Assembly (NCBI RefSeq): GCF_947503045.1
Contig: NZ_CANNCF010000003.1
Location: forward strand, 124,001-188,000
Length of the DNA stretch: 64,000 nt
Direction: 5' to 3'
DNA from: an uncultured Tateyamaria sp.
GTDB taxonomy: Bacteria; Pseudomonadota; Alphaproteobacteria; Rhodobacterales; Rhodobacteraceae
Shown here piece after piece: positions 19,267 to 26,750 of the stretch (positions are counted from its first letter, which is position 1; each line of letters opens with the position of its first letter). The notes beneath the pieces were generated by a model that made no database searches, was not told the DNA's origin, and saw only the letters and a list, made by a program, of their open reading frames with translations. A program made the translations under genes and the position numbers.

Positions 19267-20069
19267 CGCGCGGGCTCCCCACGGGGCGTGATACCTTCGG
19301 TCCGTGACAAGCGGACCGTCCCAACCGGCTTTCGCGCCCAGAAAGCCGTGCTGGCCTGGCCAGCCCCGAACCCCAGTCCGATCGGCTGGAACCCGATATC
19401 GTCCAGGCCAATTTCTCGTAGCCGTGCGATGCCCTGCCGTTCGCTGACCATCCAGGTGCGCCAGCGAAGCTGCACGAATGTCCCGAACACAAACCGTCGT
19501 GTCATGCAGGCGAACAAGATGCCGCCCGGTTTGAGCACGCGAACCATCTCGCGGAGCGCAACGTCGGGTTCGGCAAGGTGTTCGAGGACGTGCGCCGCCA
19601 TCGCGACGTCGAACGTGCGATCGGGATAGGGAATGGTCCGGATGTCGGACTGCTGAAGCCGGGCTGCAATTCCCGCGCGGCGCAACTCGGCGTCCGCCGC
19701 TGCCAGCATTGCGCCGGACGTATCGATGCAGTGGTACTCAGGCGAGTCCGTGGTGATACTTGCGAGCGCCAGCGACAGGCTGCCGCTCGCTACTCCACAA
19801 TCGAGAACCAGAGCTTCCTGTCCCACGAGCGCTTCCGCCACACCGCTTGCGAACAGCGGTTCACGATACGCCGTTTCGAGCCGGAAGCGACGCGACATAC
19901 GTGCCCAGCTTTTGGACGCATCATCGTACAAGCCGGCGAGGTCTCCCGCGGTGCGCGTACGACGACGCAAAGCGATCTCCCAAGACCCGATGCAACCCCT
20001 TGCGATGGGGATGCTTGCCGATGCGGCTGGCAGGGAAGAAGTGGTCCACTTTTGTTCGTCTATGGTCAT
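19263..20069 (-). CDS. Class I SAM-dependent methyltransferase, first gene of the DUF2306 operon
   Basis: 268 residues. An N-terminal extension (about 1-75) is followed by a methyltransferase fold: ALVLDCGVASGSLSLAL (motif I, with an unusual GVASG in place of the common GCGTG), YHCIDTSGAML, RTFDVAMAAHVLEHL and LREMVRVLKPGGILF. The ATG at 20069 is chosen because the longer frame (to 20261) would run across the divergent LysR gene. A four-base overlap couples it to the DUF2306 gene. The LysR gene lies 100 bases away on the opposite strand and is the likely regulator. Confidence 0.85.
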   Translation of the reverse strand: MTIDEQKWTTSSLPAASASIPIARGCIGSWEIALRRRTRTAGDLAGLYDDASKSWARMSRRFRLETAYREPLFASGVAEALVGQEALVLDCGVASGSLSLALASITTDSPEYHCIDTSGAMLAAADAELRRAGIAARLQQSDIRTIPYPDRTFDVAMAAHVLEHLAEPDVALREMVRVLKPGGILFACMTRRFVFGTFVQLRWRTWMVSERQGIARLREIGLDDIGFQPIGLGFGAGQASTAFWARKPVGTVRLSRTEGITPRGEPAR

Positions 20070-20169
20070 CGCACAGGTCCGTTCGGCCAGGATCGTTGTC
20101 GAGACCGTTCTGGACCGAATGCCTGCAATACGAAATTGTGCATTTCTCTGGGTCCGGTATACGCAGATA

Positions 20170-21049
20170 ATGGAGTGGCAACGATCAGCTTTCGATTGGA
20201 ACCAGGCGCGCGTTTCTCGCGACCGCCGAAGAAGGGTCGCTATCGGCTGCCGCCCGCGCACTTGGCTTGACGCAGCCGACCCTCAGCCGCCAGGTCGCGG
20301 GTCTTGAAGACGCGCTCGGTGTGACCCTGTTCGAGCGGACATCGCGAGCACTGCTTCTGACGCAGGCCGGCACGGAGTTGCTGGAGCATTTTCGCAGCAT
20401 GGGAGATGCCGCCAACCGCATTTCCCTGACGGCGACCGGACAGTCCGAAGCCGTCACGGGCAAGGTGGTGATCTCTGCCACCAACGGCATGGCGACCTAT
20501 TTCCTGCCGCGAGTGTTCAAGGACCTGCGGACCAGAGCGCCCGAACTTCAGATCGAGATCATCGCTTCGAATGAAAACAGCGACCTGCGACGGCGCGAAG
20601 CCGACATCGCGATCCGGCACAGGCGCCCGCAGGACGAAAATCTGTTCGCCAAACGGCTGCGCGACACGGCGGGGCAGCTCTACGCATCGAAGCAGTATCT
20701 GGACGAAGTCGGCCGTCCGTCGAGTGCCGCTGATCTCTCGAAGATGCACTTCGTCGGGTTTGATGCGCCCGAACAACGGCTGGCACTCATGGCATCGCGC
20801 GGGATCGAGCTCACGACGGCGAACTTCAACTTCCTCACGTCAAGCGTAACGCTTTCCGTTGCGCTCATCCGGCAAGGACTGGGGATCGGAATTCTGCCGG
20901 TCGATATCGGCGACGCCTATCCGGAGCTGGAAAACCCGTTCCCGGATTTCGAGCAAATCGAGATCGAAACCTGGCTGGTCGCTCACCGCGAACTGAAAAC
21001 CAACCCGCGGATCAGGCTCGTGTTCGATCTGATCGCAGATCGTCTATGA
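20170..21049 (+). pseudogene. LysR-family regulator with an apparent frameshift in its DNA-binding domain
   Basis: The downstream frame encodes a normal LysR body from AFLATAEEGSLSAAARALGL through TQPTLSRQVAGLEDALG to the effector domain and LVFDLIADRL. The expected N-terminus lies in another frame: ATG 20170 reads MEWQRSAFDWNQAR. The two frames meet at the GCGCGCG run at 20206-20212, where one GC unit fewer than expected breaks the reading. A TTG at 20267 could start the second frame but would remove the first helix-turn-helix elements. Either the gene is inactive or slipping, or the base sequence has an error there. It is divergent from the methyltransferase operon. Confidence 0.75.
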
Positions 21050-21535
21050 CGGTCCGAACCCGGGCTCTCCCGCTGTCCCCAGAGACTAGCGACAATGCTC
21101 GATATGATTGTCACGCTGCAACTCAAACATGATGTGAGCCGACGCACGGAACGTTCAAAGGAGTGTGCCCGGTTGAACGTGACCTTCGAACCTAGCGCGG
21201 CGAAATCCCGCTTCCTCCCGCATCGGCGCTGCTGAGACGGCGTGCAGCGCCCGGTCGGTATGGTTTCGCGCCCTCAGCGACAGCAAAGCTGAGTTGGAGC
21301 AGGGACTAGATGGGGCACTTGTCACGTCATTGATCTCGAACGAATTCCATACCTTCGACTAGATCGGTTCGCGAAGCTTTACGGATTGACCCAAGTAGAA
21401 ACAGAGGTCTGTCGAGCGATTGCTGCCTTCCACAACATCGGCAGTGTTTTCTAAGCGATCTGGAGCAACCGCGCTTACGATAGCAAAAATCTCCTCAATA
21501 TCTCTCACCTTGGTTTAGGCGCGCATCAGGTCCAC
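21050..21535. other. 486-base gap with a possible LuxR-type gene remnant
   Basis: No intact gene. In one forward frame, 21362-21453 reads DRFAKLYGLTQVETEVCRAI and then a stop codon at 21451-21453. This resembles the start of a LuxR C-terminal DNA-binding domain (LTxxExxV), but the recognition helix that should follow is absent. The rest shows nothing I can name. The region separates the LysR and TetR genes, whose 3' ends face each other. Confidence 0.35.
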
Positions 21536-22114
21536 CTAGGCCGCCGGAAAACCGATAACGCCTAAAGCGGCCGCCTTGCTGGCGCGCTCAACCTCGTCTG
21601 CGGCAGCGCCGGGCCCTATGGCACGCGCAAGTGTAAGCCCCCCAATAAGTGCCGAAAGAAAGGCCCATGCTTTTGCCTCGCGGTCCTGTGTGGGCCCATC
21701 ACCGGGGAGATGTTTCGCAATCTCATTCACAATGCGCTCCATCAGGGTGACATACTCTGACCGCACCTCTGGATCAGCCCTGACAACGTCCGGTGTCAGA
21801 CTGGTCATGGCACAGACGCCTTCAAGATCAAGCCGATGATCGTGCCCAAGGTAATACTCAGCAAAAGCAATGGGCCACTGGTCGCCGTGGGTCTCGCGAT
21901 ACGCGGTCAATGCAGACAGGACCTCTTCTAGGCCTGCGATCAGGGCCGCGCGGAACGCATCATTTTTAGATTTCATATGAGCGTAAAATGCACCGGACGT
22001 CACGCCAGCATCTTTCGCGATTGAGTCGACCCCGATCCCTGAATAGCCCTCTCTTCGAAACGCTCGGCCCGACGCCTCAAGCAGTCTCATCTTGGTCAGT
22101 TCTGATTTTTTCAA
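21536..22114 (-). CDS. TetR-family transcriptional repressor
   Basis: 192 residues. The N-terminal TetR helix-turn-helix is clear (TKMRLLEASGRAFRREGYSG, VDSIAKDAGVTSGAFYAHMK, residues about 7-47). The C-terminal part (AVCAMTSL.., AFLSALIGGLTLARAI) matches the common TetR_C ligand pocket group. It faces away from the YdhR-domain gene, with inverted repeats in the 159-base gap, so it probably represses that gene and itself until an effector binds. Confidence 0.92.
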   Translation of the reverse strand: MKKSELTKMRLLEASGRAFRREGYSGIGVDSIAKDAGVTSGAFYAHMKSKNDAFRAALIAGLEEVLSALTAYRETHGDQWPIAFAEYYLGHDHRLDLEGVCAMTSLTPDVVRADPEVRSEYVTLMERIVNEIAKHLPGDGPTQDREAKAWAFLSALIGGLTLARAIGPGAAADEVERASKAAALGVIGFPAA

Positions 22115-22140
22115 TCTACGTCAGTCCTTTACCTCAAAAA

Positions 22141-22209
22141 ATAACGATCACTATATTATTTGATTGACGGAGAGCGCCAATCAGAATAGCGATATATAGG
22201 GATCGTTAT
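22141..22209. promoter_or_regulatory. Inverted-repeat operators between the TetR and YdhR-domain genes
   Basis: Two 16-base sites in inverted orientation, 22141-22156 (ATAACGATCACTATAT) and 22194-22209 (ATATAGGGATCGTTAT), match in 15 of 16 positions. Between them lies a second palindrome, TGATTG (22161-22166) and CAATCA (22178-22183). This arrangement fits binding by the divergent TetR regulator. A TTGACG at 22164-22169 could be a promoter element. Binding is inferred from symmetry and position. Confidence 0.6.
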
Positions 22210-22273
22210 ATTTCGACACCCACCCCAAGACAACCACCAAGGTAGGTGGCCCCAATCTTAAGGAGAAGACGAC

Positions 22274-23065
22274 ATGGCTTCACGTGTGCCCCGGCACGCG
22301 CCCGGTGGAACTGCGCCAATGTCACGGCGCAAAGTTACCGCAGGGCTGGCCGCCATTCCCCTCGCGGCAATAGGGCTGACCGCTCACGGGTCAGCTGCAA
22401 CTGCGCAATCCAATCAAAAGGAACACCAAACCATGCCTGCCAACGCCTTCGTTTACACAGAATTGCAAGCGTCCGTACCCTTCACGGATGTCCCTTGGGA
22501 AAAGCTGAATGCTGCCATCGCGGCCCAACCCGGGTTTGTTGACAAAACGTGGCTTTCCGGGCTGGGCAATCACTCTATCGGTGGGTTTAATGGCTTTGCC
22601 AGCGTGGAAGATGCCCTGCTGTACTGCACGGATTTCTTTCCTGCTCTTGCCCGCGACTTTGGCGTGGCGCAGACAACCCGGGTTTTTGACAACAAGGCCA
22701 CCGCAGAGGCCAGCGCGGCTATGGATGCGCCCCATTTTGGCGGACAGGTCACAGCCGAGCCGGGCGCATTTGTTTACACCGAAGTGCAGGTCGCTGTGCC
22801 CTTTGAAAACGCACCATGGCAGGACCGAAATCCGGTCTTACGCAGGCAAAAGGGATTGATGTCCAAGATCTGGCTAAGTGGGCTCAATACAAACACGCTG
22901 GGTGGGTTGGACGCTTTCGACACTGTCGAAAATGCGTTGGACTTTGCCATCAATGAATTCCCGAAAACGACAGCCGCGATGAACGCTGCCTTTTATACGC
23001 GCGTCTTCGATGCCCGCGTGACCGAGGCCGCAAGCCGCAGTCTCAACTCTCCCTACTACCTTTAA
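22274..23065 (+). CDS. Tandem YdhR-domain protein with a Tat-like leader
   Basis: 263 residues. Two similar units of about 95 residues (about 58-153 and 165-260) each begin AFVYTE(L/V)Q and continue with a PF..(V/A)PW segment, K(T/I)WLSGL, GG, a VE(D/N)AL helix and RVFD. They resemble the E. coli YdhR fold (PGF..K.W, then VFD), a ferredoxin-like dimer barrel put forward as a monooxygenase. The two repeats may form an intramolecular dimer. Residues 16-44 (MSRRKVTAGLAAIP..) look like a Tat signal. The ATG at 22274 has TAAGGAG upstream. A second ATG at 22433, after AAAGGA, would give a form without the leader. Confidence 0.78.
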   Translation: MASRVPRHAPGGTAPMSRRKVTAGLAAIPLAAIGLTAHGSAATAQSNQKEHQTMPANAFVYTELQASVPFTDVPWEKLNAAIAAQPGFVDKTWLSGLGNHSIGGFNGFASVEDALLYCTDFFPALARDFGVAQTTRVFDNKATAEASAAMDAPHFGGQVTAEPGAFVYTEVQVAVPFENAPWQDRNPVLRRQKGLMSKIWLSGLNTNTLGGLDAFDTVENALDFAINEFPKTTAAMNAAFYTRVFDARVTEAASRSLNSPYYL

Positions 23066-23089
23066 CCTCTTCAACTGAACGGAAATGAC

Positions 23090-23560
23090 ATGAAACTGAA
23101 CTCCTTTTCTGGTGCCATCATGGCGCTTGCGATGTCCTCAACTGCCGCAATGGCTGCCGATTGCTTTGAAATGGGCGGCGTCGCCATCCCTAACTTCTTT
23201 GGCGAAGGCGAAGGCCAGCCGATGATCATCTCGGCGGTTTTGACCGGTGCTGTTCAAAATGCGGCTGGTAAGATCACGGCCACCCGCGAGACTGAAACGG
23301 GTCTTGAGATGGATATGGAACACTACTTTGGCCGCGCAGATGGCGGTGCGTTCCAAACCAAAGATCTGGGCATTCTGACAGCCGTGCCGGGCAAGCCGGG
23401 GCGCTTTATGCTCGAGATCACCTACGACATTCAGCCAGACGTCACACGCGGCACGATGAAGGGCTACTCAGGCCAGTTCAACAGCTATGGCCTTGTGGAC
23501 CTGCGCGACAACGACAACCTTGTCGGATTGGTGCGCTATCAGGGCGAAATCTGCCGTTAA
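23090..23560 (+). CDS. Hypothetical secreted protein
   Basis: 156 residues with a cleavable signal peptide (about 1-22, ending AMA before ADCFEMGG). Two cysteines, one near the mature N-terminus and one at the very end (EICR), could form a disulphide. I do not recognise a family. It lies 24 bases after the tandem YdhR gene and is presumably in the same TetR-controlled unit, as another exported component. Confidence 0.65.
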   Translation: MKLNSFSGAIMALAMSSTAAMAADCFEMGGVAIPNFFGEGEGQPMIISAVLTGAVQNAAGKITATRETETGLEMDMEHYFGRADGGAFQTKDLGILTAVPGKPGRFMLEITYDIQPDVTRGTMKGYSGQFNSYGLVDLRDNDNLVGLVRYQGEICR

Positions 23561-23623
23561 CGCAAATTTCTGGGGGCGGATACCGTCTGTCCCTAGTCCA
23601 CAGCACAATTCGGGCGGTCAAAA

Positions 23624-24052
23624 ATGAACACTGAAACGAAACCTAAAAACACCCCATACGCTATATTGTATACGATGCTGCGCGTCCGCGACCTTGATCG
23701 ATCTTTGCGGTTCTATCGTGATGCACTTGGCATGCAAGAAGCGCGGCGTGAGACTTTTACAGATGCGGAATTTACGCTGGTGTTTGTCGGCTATGCCAAC
23801 AGCGACGCGCTGATCGAGCTGACCTACAACTGGGGGGACAACAGCTATTCCCATGGCACGGGTTACGGTCATATCGCGGTGCAAGTGCACGACATTGTAC
23901 AGGTGTGCAGGCACCTATCAGATTTAGGTATCGAAATTCTCCGTGCTCCCGGACCGATGAAGATGGCACCGGATGAAACGGGCGAACGCGAAACCATTGC
24001 TTTTATCGAAGATCCTGACGGCTACAGGATCGAACTGATCCAAGCGTCGTAG
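23624..24052 (+). CDS. Glyoxalase I-like VOC protein with an altered metal site
   Basis: 142 residues, closely resembling lactoylglutathione lyase (GloA): YTMLRVRDLDRSLRFYRDAL, LIELTYNWG, GYGHIAVQV and FIEDPDGYRIELIQ are all in place. Three of the four metal ligands of E. coli GloA are kept (Glu in IELTYN, His in YGHIA, Glu in RIELIQ). The first, His5 of E. coli (LLHTMLRV), is Tyr16 here. This may change metal affinity or reaction type. It lies 63 bases after the secreted protein gene. A glutathione adduct as substrate fits the GST and GFA genes downstream. Confidence 0.85.
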   Translation: MNTETKPKNTPYAILYTMLRVRDLDRSLRFYRDALGMQEARRETFTDAEFTLVFVGYANSDALIELTYNWGDNSYSHGTGYGHIAVQVHDIVQVCRHLSDLGIEILRAPGPMKMAPDETGERETIAFIEDPDGYRIELIQAS

Positions 24053-24075
24053 GTATCACATCACATGGAAAGGCG

Positions 24076-24426
24076 TCATCCGCCGTCGCGCATCTTCAGC
24101 CTGTGGCCTACCTCCACGATGGCCTCAAGTGCGGGCACAAGTTCTCCGCCCAGATCGGTCAGCATATATTCAACAGAAGGTGGCGAAGTTGGCTGTACGT
24201 TGCGCGACAGCACCCCGCGCTGTTCCAGCTCACTCAACCGGGTAGAGAGCACCTTGGCCGAAATCGGGGGGATGTCCGCCCGTAACTCGTTGAAACGGCG
24301 CGGACCGGCACGGAGCGACCAGATCACGTTGGCCGCCCATGCGCCTGAAATCACAGCCATACAGTGCGTCAGCATGCAGGGCTGCGGGGGATCTGGGCTT
24401 TGGTTCTTACGGACCTTAAGCGGCAT
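24076..24426 (-). CDS. HxlR-family transcriptional regulator
   Basis: 116-residue winged-helix protein of the HxlR type: CMAVISGAWAANVIWSLRAG, RRFNELRADIPPISAKVLST, RLSELEQRGVLSR and YMLTDLGGELVPALEAI are all family hallmarks. A cysteine just before the domain (PQPCMLTHCM) could make it redox- or electrophile-responsive, as in the related YodB/HypR proteins; this is inference. It is divergent from the glutathione transferase operon, with a cluster of GGTAAC-like half-sites in the gap. Confidence 0.92.
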   Translation of the reverse strand: MPLKVRKNQSPDPPQPCMLTHCMAVISGAWAANVIWSLRAGPRRFNELRADIPPISAKVLSTRLSELEQRGVLSRNVQPTSPPSVEYMLTDLGGELVPALEAIVEVGHRLKMRDGG

Positions 24427-24431
24427 GTTTG

Positions 24432-24502
24432 GGTAACCAGGTTTCCTTTTGGTAACTCGATAATCAAGTAACCAGAGGTAATCTAGTTGTCAACGGTTAT
24501 CA
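24432..24502. promoter_or_regulatory. GGTAAC-type half-site cluster between HxlR and GST genes
   Basis: Within 70 bases of the divergent promoter region lie GGTAACC (24432-24438), GGTAACT (24451-24457), AGTAACC (24467-24473), GGTAAT (24477-24482) and GGTTATC (about 24495-24501). The pair at 24451 and 24467 forms an inverted repeat with one mismatch per arm and a nine-base centre, a plausible HxlR operator. Inferred from position and symmetry. Confidence 0.5.
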
Positions 24503-24550
24503 CATGCGCCATCTCTGAATTATCAACACAGCAAACAGGAGCTAAGACAA

Positions 24551-25174
24551 ATGAAACTTCATTACAAACCCGGCGCGTGCTCATTGGCATCCCACATCAT
24601 CCTGAACGAGCTCGGCATCCCGTTCGAGCTGGACAAGACAGACACCGATGCAAACAAAACCGAGGCTGGTGGTGATTTCCTAAAGATCAGTCCGAACGGC
24701 TATGTTCCGGCTCTGATCAACGACGACGGCGAGATCATCACCGAAAATCCAGCCGTGCTGCAATATTTGGCCGACCAATCACCAGACGCCGATCTTGCGC
24801 CACCGAACGGCACGCTGGCGCGCACCCGGCTTCAGGAAGCTCTGAACTTCATCTCGTCAGAACTGCACGTGTCTTTTGGCCCGTTTTTTTCGGGTCGGGA
24901 ACTTGATGGTGATGCAAGAAAGAGGGTCGAGGCAGGTGTCGGGCGCCGCGCGGCGCATGTCGAGCAACGTCTCGCAGACGGTCGTCCCTTTCTGCTCGGC
25001 GACACCTTCACCGTCGCAGATGCCTATGCATTTGTGGTGCTGAACTGGGCAGGTTTTGTCGGCTTGAGCCTTGCCGCGTATCCGCGAACCCAAGCCTACG
25101 TGGCACGTATTGCGGCGCGTCCCGCCTCGATCAAAGCGATGGTTGCCGAAGGTCTCATGGAGCAGGCGGCATGA
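24551..25174 (+). CDS. Glutathione S-transferase (beta-class type)
   Basis: 207 residues. The N-terminal thioredoxin-like domain begins MKLHYKPGACSLASHI, with Cys10 in the position used by beta-class bacterial enzymes. It keeps NGYVPALI with the cis-proline and TENPAVLQYLAD for binding glutathione. The C-terminal helical domain (about 85-207) contains LLGDTFTVADAYAF. The enzyme conjugates glutathione to electrophiles in the cytoplasm. It opens a tightly packed operon running to about 28.0 kb; its TGA overlaps the next ATG by four bases. Confidence 0.93.
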   Translation: MKLHYKPGACSLASHIILNELGIPFELDKTDTDANKTEAGGDFLKISPNGYVPALINDDGEIITENPAVLQYLADQSPDADLAPPNGTLARTRLQEALNFISSELHVSFGPFFSGRELDGDARKRVEAGVGRRAAHVEQRLADGRPFLLGDTFTVADAYAFVVLNWAGFVGLSLAAYPRTQAYVARIAARPASIKAMVAEGLMEQAA

Positions 25175-25545
25175 CCGACTTCGCCGCAGTATCTGACGTG
25201 TTAGGGACCTATTTCGATGGTCTCTATTACGCAGACACCGACAGATTGGCCAGCGTGTTTCACCCAAAAGCGATCTATGCGACGGCGGATGAAACACCAC
25301 TGCTTTATCGCACGATGGATGAGTACTTCGCGGTAGTGGCCAAGCGCGTGTCCTCAGCCTCGCGCAATGAACCCCGGCGTGATGTGATCGACGCCATAGA
25401 GTTTGCGGGGGAAAACACCGCTTTTGCCCGTGTGCGATGTTCCATCGGTACAAAGGATTTCATCGACTTTCTGACGCTTGTGCGAACCGACGGGGCATGG
25501 CGGATCATGGCCAAAATTTTCCAAATCACCGAACGCGATAGCTGA
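25171..25545 (+). CDS. NTF2-like (SnoaL/lumazine-binding-type) protein
   Basis: 124 residues of the cone-shaped NTF2 fold: VLGTYFDGLYYADTDRLASV, FHPKAIYA, a central charged helix and the final FLTLVRTDGAWRIMAKIFQ. Members include small hydrolases, isomerases and binding proteins, so no reaction can be given. It is translationally coupled to the glutathione transferase (ATGA overlap) and 11 bases from the tautomerase gene, so it belongs to the same pathway. Confidence 0.82.
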   Translation: MTDFAAVSDVLGTYFDGLYYADTDRLASVFHPKAIYATADETPLLYRTMDEYFAVVAKRVSSASRNEPRRDVIDAIEFAGENTAFARVRCSIGTKDFIDFLTLVRTDGAWRIMAKIFQITERDS

Positions 25546-25556
25546 AAGGACGCGAT

Positions 25557-25763
25557 ATGCCCTATGTAAACATCAAGGTGACGCGTGAGGGTGTCACCCC
25601 TGATCAAAAGGCCGCGTTGATCAGCGGCGTGACCGACCTGCTGGTCCGAGTGCTCGACAAATCTCCGGCAACAACTTTTGTTGTTATTGACGAAGTGGCG
25701 CTTGAGGATTGGGGGATCGGAGGTCTACCGGTCGACCAGTATAGACGCGACGCGGCAGGCTGA
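25557..25763 (+). CDS. 4-Oxalocrotonate tautomerase-family protein
   Basis: 68 residues. After removal of Met the chain starts with the catalytic Pro1 (PYVNIKVTREGVTPDQKAAL), then TTFVVIDEVALEDWGIGG, as in the 4-OT family of small tautomerases that use the N-terminal proline as base. Substrates in the family range from 2-hydroxymuconate to haloacrylates. It lies 11 bases after the NTF2-like gene and 5 bases before the nitronate monooxygenase, clearly one transcript. Confidence 0.9.
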   Translation: MPYVNIKVTREGVTPDQKAALISGVTDLLVRVLDKSPATTFVVIDEVALEDWGIGGLPVDQYRRDAAG

Positions 25764-25768
25764 CCTGA

Positions 25769-26746
25769 ATGGCCATCCGCACATCCCTTTGTGATCTGTT
25801 CGACATCGAACATCCTGTCCTGTTGGCACCCATGGCAGGTGTCAGCGGCGGGGCGCTCGCTGCGGCCGTAAGCAAGGTGGGTGGTTTGGGTCTGATCGGC
25901 GGCGGCTATGGCGACGCCGATTGGCAGATGCGCGAATTCAATGCAGCGGGGGATGCACGGATCGGGGTGGGCTTTATCACGTGGTCGCTGGCCCGCCAGC
26001 CACAATTGCTCGATCTTGCCCTCGCGCGAAACCCTGCTGCGCTCATGCTCTCGTTCGGTGATTTTAAACCGTTTCTCCATCACATTAAGGACGCGCAGAC
26101 AAAGCTGATCGTTCAGGTGCAGACGCTCGAACAGGCGCGTGAAGCTGTCGATGCTGGCGTTGATGCCATCGTGGCGCAGGGCACAGAGGCAGGCGGGCAC
26201 GGCGGCACCAGAGCGACGTTGCCCCTTGTCCCGGCGGTTGTGGATATCGCGCAAGGAATACCAGTCATAGCGGCAGGCGGCATCGCTGATGGACGTGGTC
26301 TGGCTGCGGCTCTGGCGCTTGACGCTTCGGGTGTCTTGTGTGGAACCGCCTTCTTTGCCAGCGATGAATCCCTCGCCAGTAAAAATGCCAAACAAGCTGC
26401 TCTGCGCGTTTCGGGAGACGATACGGAACGCAGTTCCGTATTTGACATAGCTCGTGGGCTTGACTGGCCTACGGATTGGAACCTGCGCACGATGCGCAAT
26501 ACCTTCACGCGGCAATGGAGCGCGGATATCGACGGTCTCACGCGAAACCTCGCTGCCGAGAAAGAGCGTTTCGAGGCGTCACAAACGGCTGACGACACAG
26601 ACGTAACTGCCGTTATTGTCGGCGAGGCAGCTGATCTCATCCGGTCTCGCGAACCCGCGCAAGCCACGCTTCACAGAATGATCTCGCAGGCTGAGCACCG
26701 GTTGCGTCGCGTGGGCCACCTTGTCGACCCCATCACAAAGGATTGA
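25769..26746 (+). CDS. Nitronate monooxygenase-family FMN enzyme
   Basis: 325 residues, TIM-barrel flavoprotein of the 2-nitropropane dioxygenase family. Seen are HPVLLAPMAGVSGGALAAAV at the start, VQVQTLEQA, VAQGTEAGGHGG (about 145-157, the loop with the usual catalytic His) and the phosphate-binding AAGGIADGRGLAAALAL with GVLCGTAFF. These enzymes oxidise nitronates and related anions with FMN and oxygen. Operon position suggests oxidation of a nitro or activated-carbon intermediate; the substrate is not readable. Confidence 0.9.
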   Translation: MAIRTSLCDLFDIEHPVLLAPMAGVSGGALAAAVSKVGGLGLIGGGYGDADWQMREFNAAGDARIGVGFITWSLARQPQLLDLALARNPAALMLSFGDFKPFLHHIKDAQTKLIVQVQTLEQAREAVDAGVDAIVAQGTEAGGHGGTRATLPLVPAVVDIAQGIPVIAAGGIADGRGLAAALALDASGVLCGTAFFASDESLASKNAKQAALRVSGDDTERSSVFDIARGLDWPTDWNLRTMRNTFTRQWSADIDGLTRNLAAEKERFEASQTADDTDVTAVIVGEAADLIRSREPAQATLHRMISQAEHRLRRVGHLVDPITKD

Positions 26747-26750
26747 ACCG

